The notes: a model not told the origin generated them from the sequence alone. 64,000 nt of DNA from Prionace glauca (GCA_037974335.1 CM075729.1:78412975-78476974), one strand, 5' to 3'; counted from the stretch's first letter, positions 12,106 to 25,233 are shown. Numbers and translations: made by a program.

Positions 12106-13796
12106 CTCAAATTCTCCATAACTTCCTGATTGAAGCGTACACACCAACTGACATCTCAGTGATGTATTCACATGAAGCTGACTTAATATTGCCTCATTCA
12201 GCTCAAATTAATTAAAACCAAAGGCCAATACGCTACTGTTTCAAAAATGTCAGTTTCACAGGGTATCTCCTGAAACTGTATAATGGCCACTTTGGATGAC
12301 TCAATGCAATAATTATTAAAATTTTTGACATCCAGCTTGCACAAAGGGAGTTATAACAAGGGTGCAGATGAACTGCAAGAGTAAAAATGCAAGCAGCATA
12401 TTACTTGAATTCAAAAATAGCTACGAAAACTTGGAGAATTGCAGTCAGGTATAATTCACAGTTTAGTCCTGTTTGAGGTGAGAATTTGATGCCCTCCCTG
12501 ATCAGTCCCTGGTTCATGGCATGGGTCTGACAACAGCAGATAAATGGGTATATTACATTAAATGGGCTTCATTTTGGCTGACAGGAAGCATTCCTGATAA
12601 AGAAAATATGAATGGTTTCAATAGTTTGGATTTTGTTGAACAAGAAATTTCTTCAACTAAATTACGCAATACATTGCAAACTACCATAGTGAATCAGCTG
12701 TATATTTCACATGGGCGTAATATGTGCAGCACATGTGTTGTATTGGAAAGGGGCCACATGGAGGTGAGAGCTGAACTACACAATCCACTCTTCGCAGTCA
12801 TTAGTGACTTACATCAATCAAGGTAATATATTTAACGTAGCATTTGATTTTATTTGCATTGTAACAGCATCAGAAGAGCAATGCCAGTCCCTGATTTTAG
12901 TTGATGCAGACTTAAAACATTCTGCACTTTTAAGATGAAAATGGTGCAGAAGTGGATGTATCGGAAGGCGCATGCATTGTGGAGGCTGTTGAGCACATTT
13001 AGAAATTTGTCTGTAACCTGGGGCTTCAGAACTTAAATCACTTATCAACCTGAGTTCCACTACAGTTTCAAAGAATTCTGAAATCACAACAGAAAGCGCT
13101 GGGGCAGAAATTAATAGCCCCCACACCACCTGGCAGGTATTGAAGTGGAGGGGTGGGCAGTGTGAAATTGTACGGATGGGATTCCCTCTGGGTTCCTGCC
13201 TACCACACTCTGGTGGTGGTTTATGTTCAGGCAGGCAGGGCTTTGGATAGGAAGCCCACCCTTGTCCCAATGAAGGCCCTCAGTAGTGGCTGGCAGGTGG
13301 AATGCAGCCAAAGAGGTAGTTGTGGGGGGCAGGAGGGGGTGTAGAATTGTATAAATCAGAATAGTTGGAACATGGGGAGGAAGTCAGGGCCTCCTTCAGA
13401 AGGCTGTCTGGGGACATCTTCCCCACAAGACTCAGTAAACTCTGGATTCCTCCTTCTCCCCTGACCTATCACCCCCCCCCCCCCCCCCCCCCCCCCGAGA
13501 CTCCAATTGCTCCGCCTCATGACCATTAAGGTCTTCCACACCTCCACCAGGATCCCTGCCAATTGCCTTGCCCTCTGTTTCCTGGAACTTAGTGCCTGGA
13601 AACTCTCTGCAGTTCCTCTTCCTGTTACTGCAGCGCTGTGCCTAGAATGACTGAATATTCTCCGTATTAAGGGGTGGAAGTGTCATCTTATGCCAATTAT
13701 ATTTATCTCCTGAATTCATTGCCTTCCTCATCATATTCTTAACCTTGTTACCTCAATCTTTCCCATTGTGTCAATTATAGACAACTGTCCGTGATC
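12106..13796. other. unassigned; GC-richer part from 13.08 kb
   Basis: 12.1-13.08 kb is AT-rich with nothing recognised. 13.08-13.6 kb is richer in G and C and resembles the degenerate repeat debris at 30.3-31 kb, but no family could be assigned. Confidence 0.4.
13472..13496 (+). repeat. (C)25 homopolymer
   Basis: Twenty-five Cs in a row inside moderately GC-rich sequence. The length is unlikely to be exact in the assembly. Confidence 0.95.
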
Positions 13797-14130
13797 ATTT
13801 AAGGATGCCATTTGGCCCATCATGTCTGCCTCGGCTCTCCAACAGAGCATCTTATCCAGACCCACCCCCTTACCCTATTCCGATAATTCCATTTATTGAC
13901 CCTGCTAATCCCCCTAACCTACACATGTTGGGAACACTAAGGGATGGTTAATAATGGCCAACCCATCTAACCTGCATATGTTTGGATTGTGGGAAGAAAC
14001 GAGCACCCAGAGGAAACCCACACAGGCACTAGGAGAACGTGCAAATTCCACACAGTCACCAAAGGCTGGAATCAAATCACGGTCCCTGGTGCTGTGAGGC
14101 AGCAGAGCTAATCACTGTGCCACCCACTCT
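13797..14130 (-). mobile_element. V-SINE (HE1-like)
   Basis: Reverse orientation. The tRNA-like head is at the right (GTGCCACCC, with GAGGCAGCAGAGCTAATCAC) and the conserved V core (GAGGAAACCCACACAGGCAC) in the middle. The tail at the left resembles the TTTGGCCCATC type. Fairly diverged. Confidence 0.75.
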
Positions 14131-14317
14131 GAAAAAAAAACTATGCCCAGGTCACCCGGAATTGCAATTTTAAATTTCCAACCTCTAAGCCTTTGCCATT
14201 TACTACCATACTTCTGCAGTTGCTGATCTAAGCAACCAGCTCCAAGTTATACACTGTCTTGACGTTGCAATATAACACCATTCCTTCAATGTTGTTAGGT
14301 GTAATTAAACAGCAACT

Positions 14318-14740
14318 TACAGTTCTATGGCACTTTCATGTATTAAAATGCCCCAAGGCACTTCGCGAGAGCATTAGAAAGCAATATATCACACTGAGAC
14401 ACACAGGGAATTGTTAGGACTGATGATCTAAAGCTTGGTAAAAGAGGTAGTTTTCAAGGAGTACCTGAAGAAGGAAAATAAGGTAGAGAGGCGGTGCACT
14501 GTACAGAGGGAATTCCAGAACATAGGGCCCCATAATAGACCAATTAAAATCAATGATTCTCGAGAAGCCAGAAAACTAGGATGAGAATCTTAATATCAAA
14601 TTGTTTATTTGACTGGATGTCAGTGTAGTTCAACAACATGGAGGTGACAGGTCAATGACATTTGGCATGGGTTAAGACATAGGCAGAAGAGTTTTGGATG
14701 GCCTCACGTTTACAAAGGGTAAAATTTGGGAACTCCCAAT
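14318..14740 (+). mobile_element. unnamed shark interspersed repeat (family D)
   Basis: TCTATGGCACTTTCATGTAT, CCCCAAGGCACTTCGCGAG, AAAGAGGTAGTTTTCAAGGA and GGGAATTCCAGAACATAGGG. A related segment lies at 24.19-24.42 kb. No coding sequence and no family name can be given. Confidence 0.5.
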
Positions 14741-14789
14741 TTAACCTTCACTACATGGACTGCAGTGGTTTGAGTCAACAGCTTGCCAC

Positions 14790-14865
14790 TGCCTTCTCAA
14801 AGGCAGTTAGGGTTGAGCAATAAATATGGGCCTTGCCAGTGACATTCACATCCTGGGAACAAAAA
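14790..14865 (+). mobile_element. SINE family B, 3' end fragment
   Basis: AGTTAGGGTTGAGCAATAAA through CTTGCCAGTGACATTCACAT matches the 3' end of the family seen at 58.8 and 63.5 kb. Confidence 0.6.
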
Positions 14866-15503
14866 AAAACTCCACAGGGTAAAATTCCTCTGACATGAGT
14901 TCTGAGGCAATGAAAGTGTGGCCAACAGCTGGCCTCAGCCACATGTTGCTTTTTTGACAATGATGGTAGACACTGTATGCCGCGCCTGTTACACTGGTAT
15001 ACATGACTGCATACCAAACATTCCAGAGCACGGAAACAGATGCCAAAGATTACCAGCCACTATATAGACAAGCCGATCTGCACACTTGTTTCAGGAGTTG
15101 CTAATATCAAAGTCTCCCCTTGCTTCAGATTAAATGCAAAACATTTTCAGAGAAATAAAGATCAATTTCAAATTCCATTCTGTTGTGGATTATTTTGCTG
15201 AATCATCAAATGCAATTCTGTCATCACCTAATTTTGACACTTGTTAAATAGTCTTTAACAAGACTGATAGACAACGGGGTAGGAAAACAAACCCCAAATT
15301 CCCAAATTGAGTAAAGTTACTCTGATGAAATATTTGAGTCAATACAACAACATGAAAGTCCCTGAAGGTGCTACAGAATTTGAAAGGAGAAAATATCTGT
15401 GGAGGTAGAGAAGAAGAGAGAATTAAAGGTGTGAAGAGACCTACCTGGGTGGTATCATAAAGTCAGACCATGCAAATATTATGAGAGAAAATTCAGTACC
15501 TTG

Positions 15504-15524
15504 AATAATAATAATAATAATAAT
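15504..15524 (+). repeat. (AAT)n microsatellite
   Basis: About seven AAT units at the left edge of an L2-type fragment. Confidence 0.9.
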
Positions 15525-15690
15525 GCCAAGAGTAGTCAAGTTGATCCAATATGTTGTCAGATAAATGATGATCCATGCCAAATGCCATTGTCCTATCACC
15601 CCTGTGCTTGCTGATCTACATTGGCACCCAGCCAAACAACAGTGTGAGTTTAAAATTCACATCCTTGTCTTCTGGCTTCTCGAAAATCAT
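15510..15690 (+). mobile_element. L2-type LINE C-terminal fragment
   Basis: The frame reads ITPVLADLHWHPAKQQCEFK followed by IHILVFWLL. This is the HxTPVLxSLHWLPVxxRIxFKILLL block common to L2/Rex-type LINE proteins. Short and decayed. Confidence 0.6.
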
Positions 15691-15718
15691 TGATTTTAAT
15701 TAGTCCATTATTGATGGC

Positions 15719-15773
15719 TGTTCTCACTCAGTTATTGAAAGAGAACAACTCTTTCAATAACTGGGTGAGAACA
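15719..15773. repeat. palindrome with 25-bp arms and 5-base loop
   Basis: TGTTCTCACTCAGTTATTGA, continuing to AAGAG at 15743, is followed by AACAA and its complement through 15773, with a single mismatch. It lies just right of the L2 fragment. Confidence 0.9.
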
Positions 15774-16892
15774 ATCACCAAGTTGTACTTGTAACAAAAT
15801 ATTGCTTTGTGAGAAAAACAGCACGTGTAAAAAGAAATGGGACAGAGAGAACTGGTGGGACAATGAAATGGAGAGAAATTGAGTGGGGGAGTAGATCAAT
15901 TTAATAAGAAAAGTTGCCACACTTCACTCAGCATTATTACCATTTTCAGAAGTTATATTCAATGGGCCAGAAATTGCTGGCAGAATAAAGAGTGTTTAAT
16001 GACATGCACCATTATGTAAAATGTTCAGCAATTTCTGGTGAGAAAGATATACCTATGAGCTGCAAAGATGGTGAGATTTATGTTCTTGCAATTCTATTCA
16101 GTCTCACCAGTCTGGAAAGGGAACAATTTAATCCACAGCACCTCATTCCTGTCAGTAATGCGTTATTACTGGCTCGCTTACATTTTAATTTTGTCTTTTT
16201 TTATCATATCTTTTAATTTTCTTTCTGTACCCAAATTGCTCTAATTATCCTGATTTTTTCTTAGCCCTTCCCCTGTTTGTTTTTGCAATCTGAAGATAAT
16301 CTTGTCCTCCACTGAGGTCCCAAATGCCCCATTGCTCTTCCTGTGTTATTATCAGCTTGCACTGCTGGCAATTTGCAACATGCAAAAATTAAACTCAATG
16401 ACAAGGTGAAGAATAATCCATCTATAAATTCCGGATTTTTTTTTTGGCAATTATCAATCTCACCATTCTCTCCCCAAGGCCAGATCTCCCAGCACAAATA
16501 GATAGCTTGATTGGCCAATGCAGCTCAACAGATCTTTTTGCACAACCATTTGCTATCAGACGACATGACAGCTGCTGTTGGCACATCTCAGCATGTGACA
16601 CTGCAGTACTTACCCTGTATAACAAGCACACCAAGTGAGAGGCTTCCTGCTGCATTAAGTAATATTTTTCTCAGTACAAGTAGGAGCTTAATACAAGTGG
16701 CTCCAGGCCAAGCTGAATGAAATTTCTTCATTCCCAACAATCAATACATGTCATTAAAAAAGCTGGAAGGCACAGATAAGGCAAACACAAATCTTGTAAA
16801 TTCAAAGTGCATTAATTTAGCCTGCACTCTGAAGCAATATGAAACAGAATATTGGTTCTCTTTTAGAGTCATAGAGGTTTACTAATTAATAT
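15774..16892. other. no recognisable feature
   Basis: Unique-looking sequence without convincing coding capacity. Confidence 0.45.
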
Positions 16893-17012
16893 GACACACA
16901 CACACACACACAGGTACACACAGATACATACACACACACACACATATACACACAAAGACACAGACACTGACAGACATACATACAAACACACATACAGGCA
17001 TACGATACACAC
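16893..17012 (+). repeat. (AC)n microsatellite, degenerate
   Basis: A long AC-rich tract with ATAC and GACA interruptions. Confidence 0.95.
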
Positions 17013-18109
17013 GCTCCAAACCCAGGTCCCCAGAGAATGACCCTGGGCCTCTGGATTATGAGTGCAGTGACAATACCATTACCATCTCCCCTTTGGTGAT
17101 ATTTATAAGTGTATAGCATTTGAATACTTAATGGCAGCATTTTTCAAACGAAAAGCATGAATGTGACTTGGCTTCAGGTGCATATTACCACCAGCTCTGC
17201 TTTTAGGTTTAATAAAAACCTAAACGAACTTGATGTTTTCCCCTTTTGTAGATTTTGTTCAGAGAAATACATACAATTGATACAAAATACAAAAATGTAG
17301 GAGTTGCAGGGAGAGAGGAGGAGAACCTTTGAGGAAAGGGCTCAATACTGCCTGGTAGTTGGTGTTAGTGCTGGAATTCACATATGCGGATGGACAGCAC
17401 TAATATGGCAAAGATGTAAAAAAAGCGCAATTGAACAGCGCAATTCGTCAGAGCAACAACAAATTGTAATTTGATATACATTAATCTGCTTAATATTAGT
17501 TCAACTTGATGGATGTTATCCAGGTTCTCTTTTCCTCCCTTGTATGATCTTCAATATCTAAGCACTCAAAAAGGTCGAGGAAATGACCTTTTATTCTGTC
17601 TCAGCACCTGAGTTGCTGCCTTTTCTAATCTTCCTCTGCTTTTGCTAATTCCAACAATGGCAAACCTATGGCCACACTTAGAATCTTCTGTCTTTGCTTG
17701 ATAGCAATCAAAGGAGACTTTAGATCCATCAACCCATTGACTGTGAGAAGACCTGAATACAGAATCTCTGCCTTTTATACATCACTATTTACACGTGGTA
17801 TACTTATCACAGAGCAGAGCTTCTGAATAAATTGACCCTGACATAAGGAATGATCTACATCTAAATATTCCACAAAAATACAAAGCAGGAAATATCTTGA
17901 CTCACATGAAAAGGCCAGACATGAAAAGACTTACTAGTCAACCCAGCCAATCTCTGTAATTGTGATGTGTTATGTTTCATAGTACATATTTCTCTTGGCA
18001 AAAACACACTAAAAACCCAGGCCAAATAGAGAGAACAAAAAGGCATAAAATTCCTTGCTGATCACCTCAGACAATGTAAACTAGCCCGGGATACCACATT
18101 AACCCAATC

Positions 18110-18333
18110 TAGAGGAAGAGTAAGAGGTGACTTGATTGAAGCCATTAAGATCCTGAAGAGTATTGGCAGGGTGGACGTAGAACATCCTCTCTTATCAGAA
18201 AATCTTGAACTGGAGGTCACTGTATAAAGATACATGGTTGCTCATTTAAAGACAGTGATCAGGAGAAACTGTTTCTTGCAGAGGGTCGTGATTCTCTGGA
18301 ACTTTCTTCCTCAAAAAGCAGTGGACGCAGAGG
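18110..18333 (+). mobile_element. CR1-type LINE fragment
   Basis: GAGGTGACTTGATTGAAGCC (RGDLIEA of the CR1 C-terminus), ATCCTGAAGAGTATTGGCAG, TTCTTGCAGAGGGTCGTGAT and GAACTTTCTTCCTCAAAAAG. It stops where an inverted-repeat element begins. Confidence 0.65.
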
Positions 18334-18470
18334 GCAGAATTTTCCCTTCCTACCCGCCATGGGAATTGTAGCAGACGGGACACGGACCATGCAAAGATCA
18401 GTGACCTTAGGCAGCAATTTATCTTTGTTTGCAACCATTGACATTCTTGTCACCAGGGCAGATTCTATGC
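18334..18470 (+). mobile_element. small inverted-repeat element (MITE-like, type 1)
   Basis: GGGCAGAATTTTCCCTTCC, CCGCCATGGGAATTGTAGC and GGGACACGGACCATGCAAAG. The same blocks occur at 27.93 and 41.6 kb. Inserted right at the end of a CR1 fragment. Confidence 0.5.
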
Positions 18471-20147
18471 TAAACAGAGGGATATATGTATAATACTATA
18501 CACTTAGACTGTTTGAGATAGCTGGAGAAGATCTGTGCAGGACCATAATGTTAAAATTATAATGCACCACCCTCTCCCTCCACCAAAACAAAATGGGAGC
18601 TCAGAGTAGTTTGTTTTGAGGGGCAGGAGCACTCAGTAGCCACTGGGGTCATTCGTAAATGGACAATCAGGATAGCAGGTCAATGCTGCCGAATGGTAAA
18701 CAACATTTCTGATGAAGTGTACAGTCAAAGTATGCTGACTTTTCAAGAGAGGTGGGAATTTGTCAACACTATTCAATTTAATGACTTTTGCTAGAATAAA
18801 CTGTTGAAAGCCAAGGGAACACTTGCACCAGTGAGGGAAGGGACTAAATGGCAAATCAGCTGCTCAAGTCATAATTTGACAGAAGGAAGTTTTTTTTCTT
18901 TGTTGTTTTGCTGCACCAGATAGTTGACTTTTAGTGACGCTTTAACTCATTTAGTATTTTGCTGAGGAAATCCATTAAGAGCGAGAGAGAGAGAGAGGAT
19001 GGCCACATTTGATTTCTGTGCAAGATGCCAGACTCTAAGGGTAAAACTCTGAGCTGCAGAAGCTGCATAATTCAACCACAGCTCAGCACTTTTGCTTTAA
19101 ATTTCAGCCCACAGCACTTTTCAACAGAGATACTGATGACTCACATTGACTGTGACCACTACTAACAGTCTAATAGATGGAAACATCCCTCATGGCTTTC
19201 CCCAGTACAAATCCTCACTGATAATGTGTAAACTAAATGGAATTTCAATCCTTTACACACATGAAGTATTACTGGTATACAGTTCCAGAGGCATCCACTG
19301 GGCGATTGGGAATTTCTGTGCCTATTTCATTAGGCCACTGCTGCTGGTATTTTCAGCTGCCTCATCAAACTCCTTCACGGTATATTACTACATCCCCAGG
19401 ATATCGCCCATACAGAGATAGGTTGCAGCATATCGAGTGGAGGAGGCACAGTGAACACAAAGGGCGACTCCAAACAATTACACACAACGAGAGTTTGGAA
19501 GCCTGATGGAAAGCAGGCCTGAAGGAATTCCAAAATGTAATTGATAAGGCAGCGGGTAGGTAGTTAGACAGACAGAATCTGCTCTCTGTGGATTCAGAGC
19601 AGCATATGGTTTTGACCAGAAAAGAAAAGGTCATCCGCTTTACTCACTAACTACGCTGGAGAGACAAAGAGAGATAACGAGCACAACAGGGAAAGTAGAA
19701 GAGGGAAAGAAAAGGAGAAACTTGAAGTCGAATAAAGCAGGACTGTATCGTCACTTCAAAAGAAAGCAAATGGAAAATATGATTTGTTGCCCAGAATTGA
19801 ATCCTTGGAAATTATAGGTCAACAATATTTTTTAAATCAAGAAATAAAGTTTCTTGGTGTATGATTCCCAATGTCTGGCAGGCATTTAAGTTACAAGAAA
19901 ATGAAAAGGAACCCTGTACACGACAGAAGTCTCCACACAACTGGTACTATTCCAAAACATGTCATTACTGTAACAAATGCCTGCCCCAGAAAGAGTTCAC
20001 TAAGATCATTTTACACGATGCTCACTGTAACTTCATGGAAATGATTTAAGAGACGCCGCACTGTCAGCATCTCAAATATGATTGCCTGCTGCAATCAGTG
20101 CACCGTTAAAAATACAATTAATTCTCCACAGTCCCATAAACTTAGCG

Positions 20148-20149
20148 CA

Positions 20150-20187
<38 letters not shown>

Positions 20188-20210
20188 GACACACACACAC
20201 ACACACACAT
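20148..20210 (+). repeat. (AC)n microsatellite
   Basis: Nearly pure AC dinucleotides with ATAC interruptions near the start and one ATACAG break in the middle. Confidence 0.95.
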
Positions 20211-20754
20211 CTTGATGGAAATATCATTTGGACTAGCTGGACCAGAATTTAGTGCATGATGAGATGTCAAACTGATTTACTTAGTCAGATAACTTATTGT
20301 TGCTTTTTTGCCCATATTGCCTTTCTGTAGGTGGTGTCGTAAATTAAAAGTCAAATTACTTTCTCAGCCAGCATTGATCACTGAAACAAGCAAATAGACA
20401 TCTTGTCAAAGCAATATATACAGCACGCATTGGCCACATTCCCAGGCAACATTGTGGCCATCATTTGACCCGTTTTGGCAGTGCAAGTTCTTTTAGAGAG
20501 TTATCCAATTGGTCCAACTTTCCAACACTGTTGTTCCATTTTTAACCAAAGATGCAGTTCCCTTTTAAAAGTTACTTTGAATCTGCCTCGTTCATGCTTT
20601 CAGTCAAAAAGCATTCCAAAAGAAAAAATCTCATCCCTGTATGATGTATGACAAATCTATCCAAAGCAAAAAAGGAACTGCATTCGGGGGATCCACTGTT
20701 GGCACCAGATGGCATTTGTACTGAGCCAAGTTCAGTCCCTGATATAGTGCTAGG

Positions 20755-20842
20755 GTAGAATAGGTGCAGGGTGATGTGGCGGCGCGGGCTCGTTGGGCCG
20801 AAGGGCCTGTTTCCCGTGCTGGATTGTTCTTTGTTCTTTGTT
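20755..20842 (+). mobile_element. CR1-type LINE 3' tail
   Basis: GGGCTCGTTGGGCCGAAGGG, CCTGTTTCCCGTGCTG, and a tail of TTGTTCT repeats. Confidence 0.7.
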
Positions 20843-21136
20843 GTAGACTGCAACAAGAGACAGTATATCTATTCACCATCACCCTCTAGAAACACTGAAA
20901 GTGAACAAGATTAGGGAAAAAAGGATAAAATCTTGAGCCCATGTTCACCGTCTGCGAGGTCATCAGTGGGAGCTCACGATCCAGAAAGCACAATTCTCAA
21001 CAGCATTCTTGAGAGTGCTGTGATATTATGGCATGATGTAACGTTAGTGTGTTTTACAACAGCCCCCCACAGCCATGGTGAAAGAGTCTGCCAGCAATCA
21101 GATTTCTATTCTCAAACGGAAAAATGTAATCACTTA

Positions 21137-21480
21137 GAATACCTACAGTACAGAAGGAGGTTGTTCATCAAGTCTGTCTCGACCACCACCCATCCTAGGC
21201 CCTATTTCCATAGCCCCACACATTTACCCTGCTAATTTCCTGACACTAGGGTCAATTTAGCATGGTCAATCAATCAAGCTCACCTGCAAATCTTTGGACT
21301 GTGGATTGAAACCAGAGCATCCAGAGGAAACCCATGCAGACACAGGGAGAAAGTGCAAACTCTACACAGACAGTGACCTGAGGCTGGATTTGAACCTGGG
21401 TCCCCGGCGCTGTGAGACCTAAAAAAAAAGGCCCTGGTGCTGTGAGGTAGCAGTGCTAACCACTGTGCCATCATATTGCC
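21137..21480 (-). mobile_element. V-SINE (HE1-like), with partial repeat in its head
   Basis: Full-length type with the AGAAGGAGG tail at the left, the core GAGGAAACCCATGCAGACAC, and the tRNA-like head at the right. The head contains a local duplication: CCCCGGCGCTGTGAGACC, an A run, then CCCTGGTGCTGTGAGG. Confidence 0.8.
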
Positions 21481-23631
21481 CACATGGACCAGGCTCTGTC
21501 AGTCCTCCCAGAACCCTGCCCCAAACGAGAGAGAAACTGGAAACAAACTTGGAAAACGTCATCATACATATAGAAGTTAGGTGATCCCATGACTCAGATG
21601 AGAGCTCCTAAACTGAAAATCATAGTATTTCACAACAAAATTAAGACTGCCACCCTGCCCATTGAACTTATGCCAGTCATCTGAAAGAGCTACCCAAATA
21701 ATTTTTCACAAGGTGTTTTTCTTCTAGCTTGCATTGAGTTCATTGGAACAATGCCAGAGACTGACGACAGAGAGGTCACAGCGGGGAATTAAGATGACAG
21801 GATTTTAACTGAAGATTGTTTTGGTCCAAAATGCAATTTAAAAGAAGGGAAACAGAGCGTCACAGCACTAATGATTTCCAGCTGTGGCATTCATTCAGAT
21901 AACACTGAGTGTAACACAGTGCAGATGACAACCAATGCTGATTTAACTACTTGGACAATTTGCTTCCTCTGTAATACATGCAATCATTGTTTAAGATATA
22001 AAAATATTATACAACAAAACCACAATACAACTTGATTTCCTTGGTTCCATCTTAAGCCACATGCTCACAAATAGAGGAAATCAAATTCCAACAAGATGAA
22101 GCCTTCAGACCAGTCAAGCTTCCCCACTGTTTATAGCAATGTTGGATTATACTCTGGGTCATAATTTAGTGAATTCAGAGTTTTGGGCCAAAGAATCCAA
22201 AAATGTCCATGTGGCACATTAAAGTTTAACATAGCAGATCCACATACTATTGCAAGTCTGCGAGAGTTACGCCATTATGAAACATTAAATGAAAACCATC
22301 TGCTGAAATCTGGCACACAACCTCATCTGCTTTGAGCAGCACAAAACAATTGCAGAAAGGGCGAATGTGACACTCTCGCATCATGGTGCTTGTTCACAGC
22401 TTAGAGGGCTCCACACACCGGACTGTCAGATCAATGCCACGATGTCCACATCCCATGACAGAATGAAAAATTATTGGCACTATCGATCTGCGTATGAACC
22501 GCAATCACAACGCAGGATCTAACAATCACGTAATTCAGTCATAACGTTCTGAGTGTCAGATTCGTTTTGTAACTAAATATTAATTTTCTCCACTTCCAAA
22601 GGAATTTAAACATTTAAAGTTTAATATGTTAAGTAACTGCAACATCATAAGGCAGATGACTTATATTAACTGAAGCAGTATCACCTGATTAAAACTAACA
22701 TCACAAATTTATTGATTGTATCACTATAAACCTTATAGAGTTTAAGCGATAGGATTATGAGCATGTGATATCTTAAGAGATGTCGACCACCACGTTTAAT
22801 AACTAAACAAACTATCTATTGTAGCAAATAAATTATGCAGAAGAAAAGTGCTACTGACTACTTCAACTCCAGTTTTAGATTGCCTGGAAAAGCCCGCTCT
22901 CAGCCCCAGGATTCACCCACTTTAGCCTGATTGTCCGATCGAGTCACAGAACAAAACCACTGCTCCCCGCCCCCCACCTCCCCTTAATCCACGAAAACTT
23001 GCCCCTAAAAGCGGCTCACAATGACTGGACACAACATCCTAGCCGGCATCTCCTGTGGCTCCTCATCTCTACCCTAGACGGACTTAACCCCCTTCCCCGG
23101 CATGTAGAACAGTGCAGGGTCGGATGGACTTTATTGCTAATCATGGGAAAACTGCTAATATTTAACTGTCTGCCTGATCAAATTAAGAAGGCTCTGGCCA
23201 AAGGAATGAATCTATATACATATTTCCTTTAGGAGATGCTATAGCAAACGTTTTGTAAGTTATACATGGAAGTTTCAAGTTAATACAAAGCTTCACAATG
23301 AAAAATACTGACAACTGACTTGTTACGTATCCAGTAATCTTGCATCAGGGGTTGCCTTGTGTTGGGATGGTGTTGTCCACGGAATGTGTCTGTTCGAAAT
23401 GTCTTTGTAATCTTCTATATGTTAACAGCAAGTCTTAATTAATTGCTTGAAACTATATATAGGTATGCAGGAAGGGGTACAGGCATGGAGATATCTCCAT
23501 TTTTATGTTTGAACACATCACAGGTCAACATTATACTGACCCTAGATCTAGATCACATGCCTTCTTACAGCATTGTGCGCGCAGAACTGTACTCAGTTGC
23601 AAATCTACTGGACCCATATACCATATCTAAG
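21481..23631. other. no recognisable feature
   Basis: AT-rich, low in known repeats. Candidate for unique or conserved non-coding sequence, which cannot be judged without comparison. Confidence 0.4.
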
Positions 23632-23942
23632 TTTAAGTTTATTTATTATTATCACAAGTAGGCTTACATTAACACTGTAATGAAGTTACTGTGAAAATCT
23701 CCTACTCGTCACGCTCCGATGCCTATTCGGGTACACTAAGGGAGAATTTAGCACAGCTAATGAACCTAACCAGCACATCTTTTCGACTGTGGGAGAGAAC
23801 CAGAGCACCTGGAGGAAACTCACATAGACAGACACAGGCAAAACGTACAGACTCCGCACAGGCCTTGACCAAAGCTGAAATTGAACCTGGGTCCCTGCAG
23901 CTATGAGGTAGTAATGCTAACCATTGTGCTACCATCCTGCCC
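23632..23942 (-). mobile_element. V-SINE (HE1-like), long-tail type
   Basis: The left end is the TTTATTATTATCACAAGTAG tail, followed by CATTAACACTGTAATGAAGT, the TTCGGGTACACTAAGGGAG block, the V core, and the head at the right with GGTAGTAATGCTAACCATTG. Confidence 0.82.
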
Positions 23943-24189
23943 GAGCTCCTAGCTTTAAGAGAATAAGTACAGTGTGCTAAATTTAACAGAAAGACAGGGT
24001 GGCAAGCATGAACTCTCTCCCTACAATTAAAGATCAGAATGTGCCTGGAGCTTCTCATCTTTGATTACTGTGCAGACTGGCAAGTGCCAGATTCTATCCT
24101 TGTGGCCTAAACTGAGTTAGTTTATCTCAGTCAGGTTACAGGTCACAGGGCTACAAATCGTCCAAGGAAACCCTGGACTACAGGAAGAA

Positions 24190-24420
24190 AACAGCTTGCA
24201 TCCATAAAGCACCTTTAATGTATAAAACTATTCCAAAGAGCAGGCTGTAATCAGACAAAAATGGACATCAAGCCAAAGGCTGAGATCTGGAAAGAAGGTC
24301 AAGAGAGTGGGTTTGAAAGGAAGATATTAAAGGAGGGAAAGGGATGAGAGGCAGAGAGATTGAATGGGACAACTTCAGAGTAAAAGTCCTTGATAGCTGA
24401 CAGCATAGCTGTCAATAATG
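24190..24420 (+). mobile_element. unnamed interspersed repeat (family D), second copy
   Basis: ACAGCTTGCATCCATAAAGC, ACCTTTAATGTATAAAACTA, ATTAAAGGAGGGAAAGGGAT and AGAGGCAGAGAGATTGAAT follow the same order as in the copy at 14.3 kb. Confidence 0.45.
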
Positions 24421-24736
24421 TGGCAAAGGACAGAGATTGCAAGTAAAAAAATAAGCCATGTTCTCTCTTGTCATCCATCTAATTGTACTTATATTGCACA
24501 TGGGAGGATCTTGGTTGAGAACAAGATCAGGCTCAACTCCTCCAAGCGAAATAGCTTGCCAGCACCAACAGGAATCAAATATGGTTAAGGATAAAGTCAC
24601 AGAGAACACCCCAAGCCCATGGAATCTTACCTTCAGGAACTTTCAAGAGGAAAATATGTGACTCTATACCAAGCTGGAGTTGTGCATTATCCTTGGTGTG
24701 ATGTGCAACTTCTTTTGATTGTTTTGTGCACTGCAA

Positions 24737-24832
24737 AAATATTTTGGCTGGAATCTTACCACTGTTCACGCCGGTGGGATTTTCCTATCATGCCACAGTG
24801 AACGGAGATTTAGTTGGCTGCCAAATTCTCCG
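24737..24832 (+). mobile_element. small inverted-repeat element (type 2)
   Basis: TGGCTGGAATCTTACCACTG, TTCACGCCGGTGGGATTTTC, and end block CCAAATTCTCCGAC. Same layout as the copies at 27.14 and 52.7 kb. Confidence 0.4.
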
Positions 24833-24959
24833 ACTTCATTGCAGCAGGAGTGTGTCATGAATGGCAGGTAATATCGTGCCCTATGTTGGATAGATGACTT
24901 GGTCAAAATCAAGGTGGTGGCTATTGATGAAAAGTTGAAAATCTGATTTCAGGTTTTTT

Positions 24960-25233
24960 GACCTATCATCAGAATCTCAGGATGTCTCACGGCCAGTGAA
25001 GCACTTCTGAAGTACAGCATAGGGAGCACAACAATCACTGTGCACACAGCACGGTTCCCCTCGCAGCAAAGAAATAAGTGACCAGATCACCTGTTTTTTG
25101 TGACATTTGTTGAGAGATAAATATTGACAAGTAGAAATAGTGTAATTCCACTGCTCTTTGAATAGCACTATGGAATCTTGCATATTCACGAGGGAAGGCA
25201 AACAGACCTCAATTTATTGTCTCATTAGGTGGA
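24960..25233 (-). mobile_element. SINE family C, body without head
   Basis: AGAATCTCAGGATGTCTCAC, AAGTGACCAGATCACCTG, TGTTGAGAGATAAATATTGA, GCACTATGGAATCTTGCAT and the AGACCTCAATTTATTGTCTC block. Confidence 0.6.

Larger units (their letters stand above)
17013..20147. other. mostly unassigned
   Basis: Apart from the CR1 fragment and small inverted-repeat element at 18.1-18.5 kb, nothing was recognised. A short (GA)n run lies near 18985. Confidence 0.45.

Noticed and set aside
16893-17140. Cys- and Val-rich open frame over the (AC)n tract
   Set aside because: It is a translation of dinucleotide repeats.
16893-20210. Repeats that might suggest a CRISPR-like array
   Set aside because: Simple dinucleotide repeats without spacers in a vertebrate genome.
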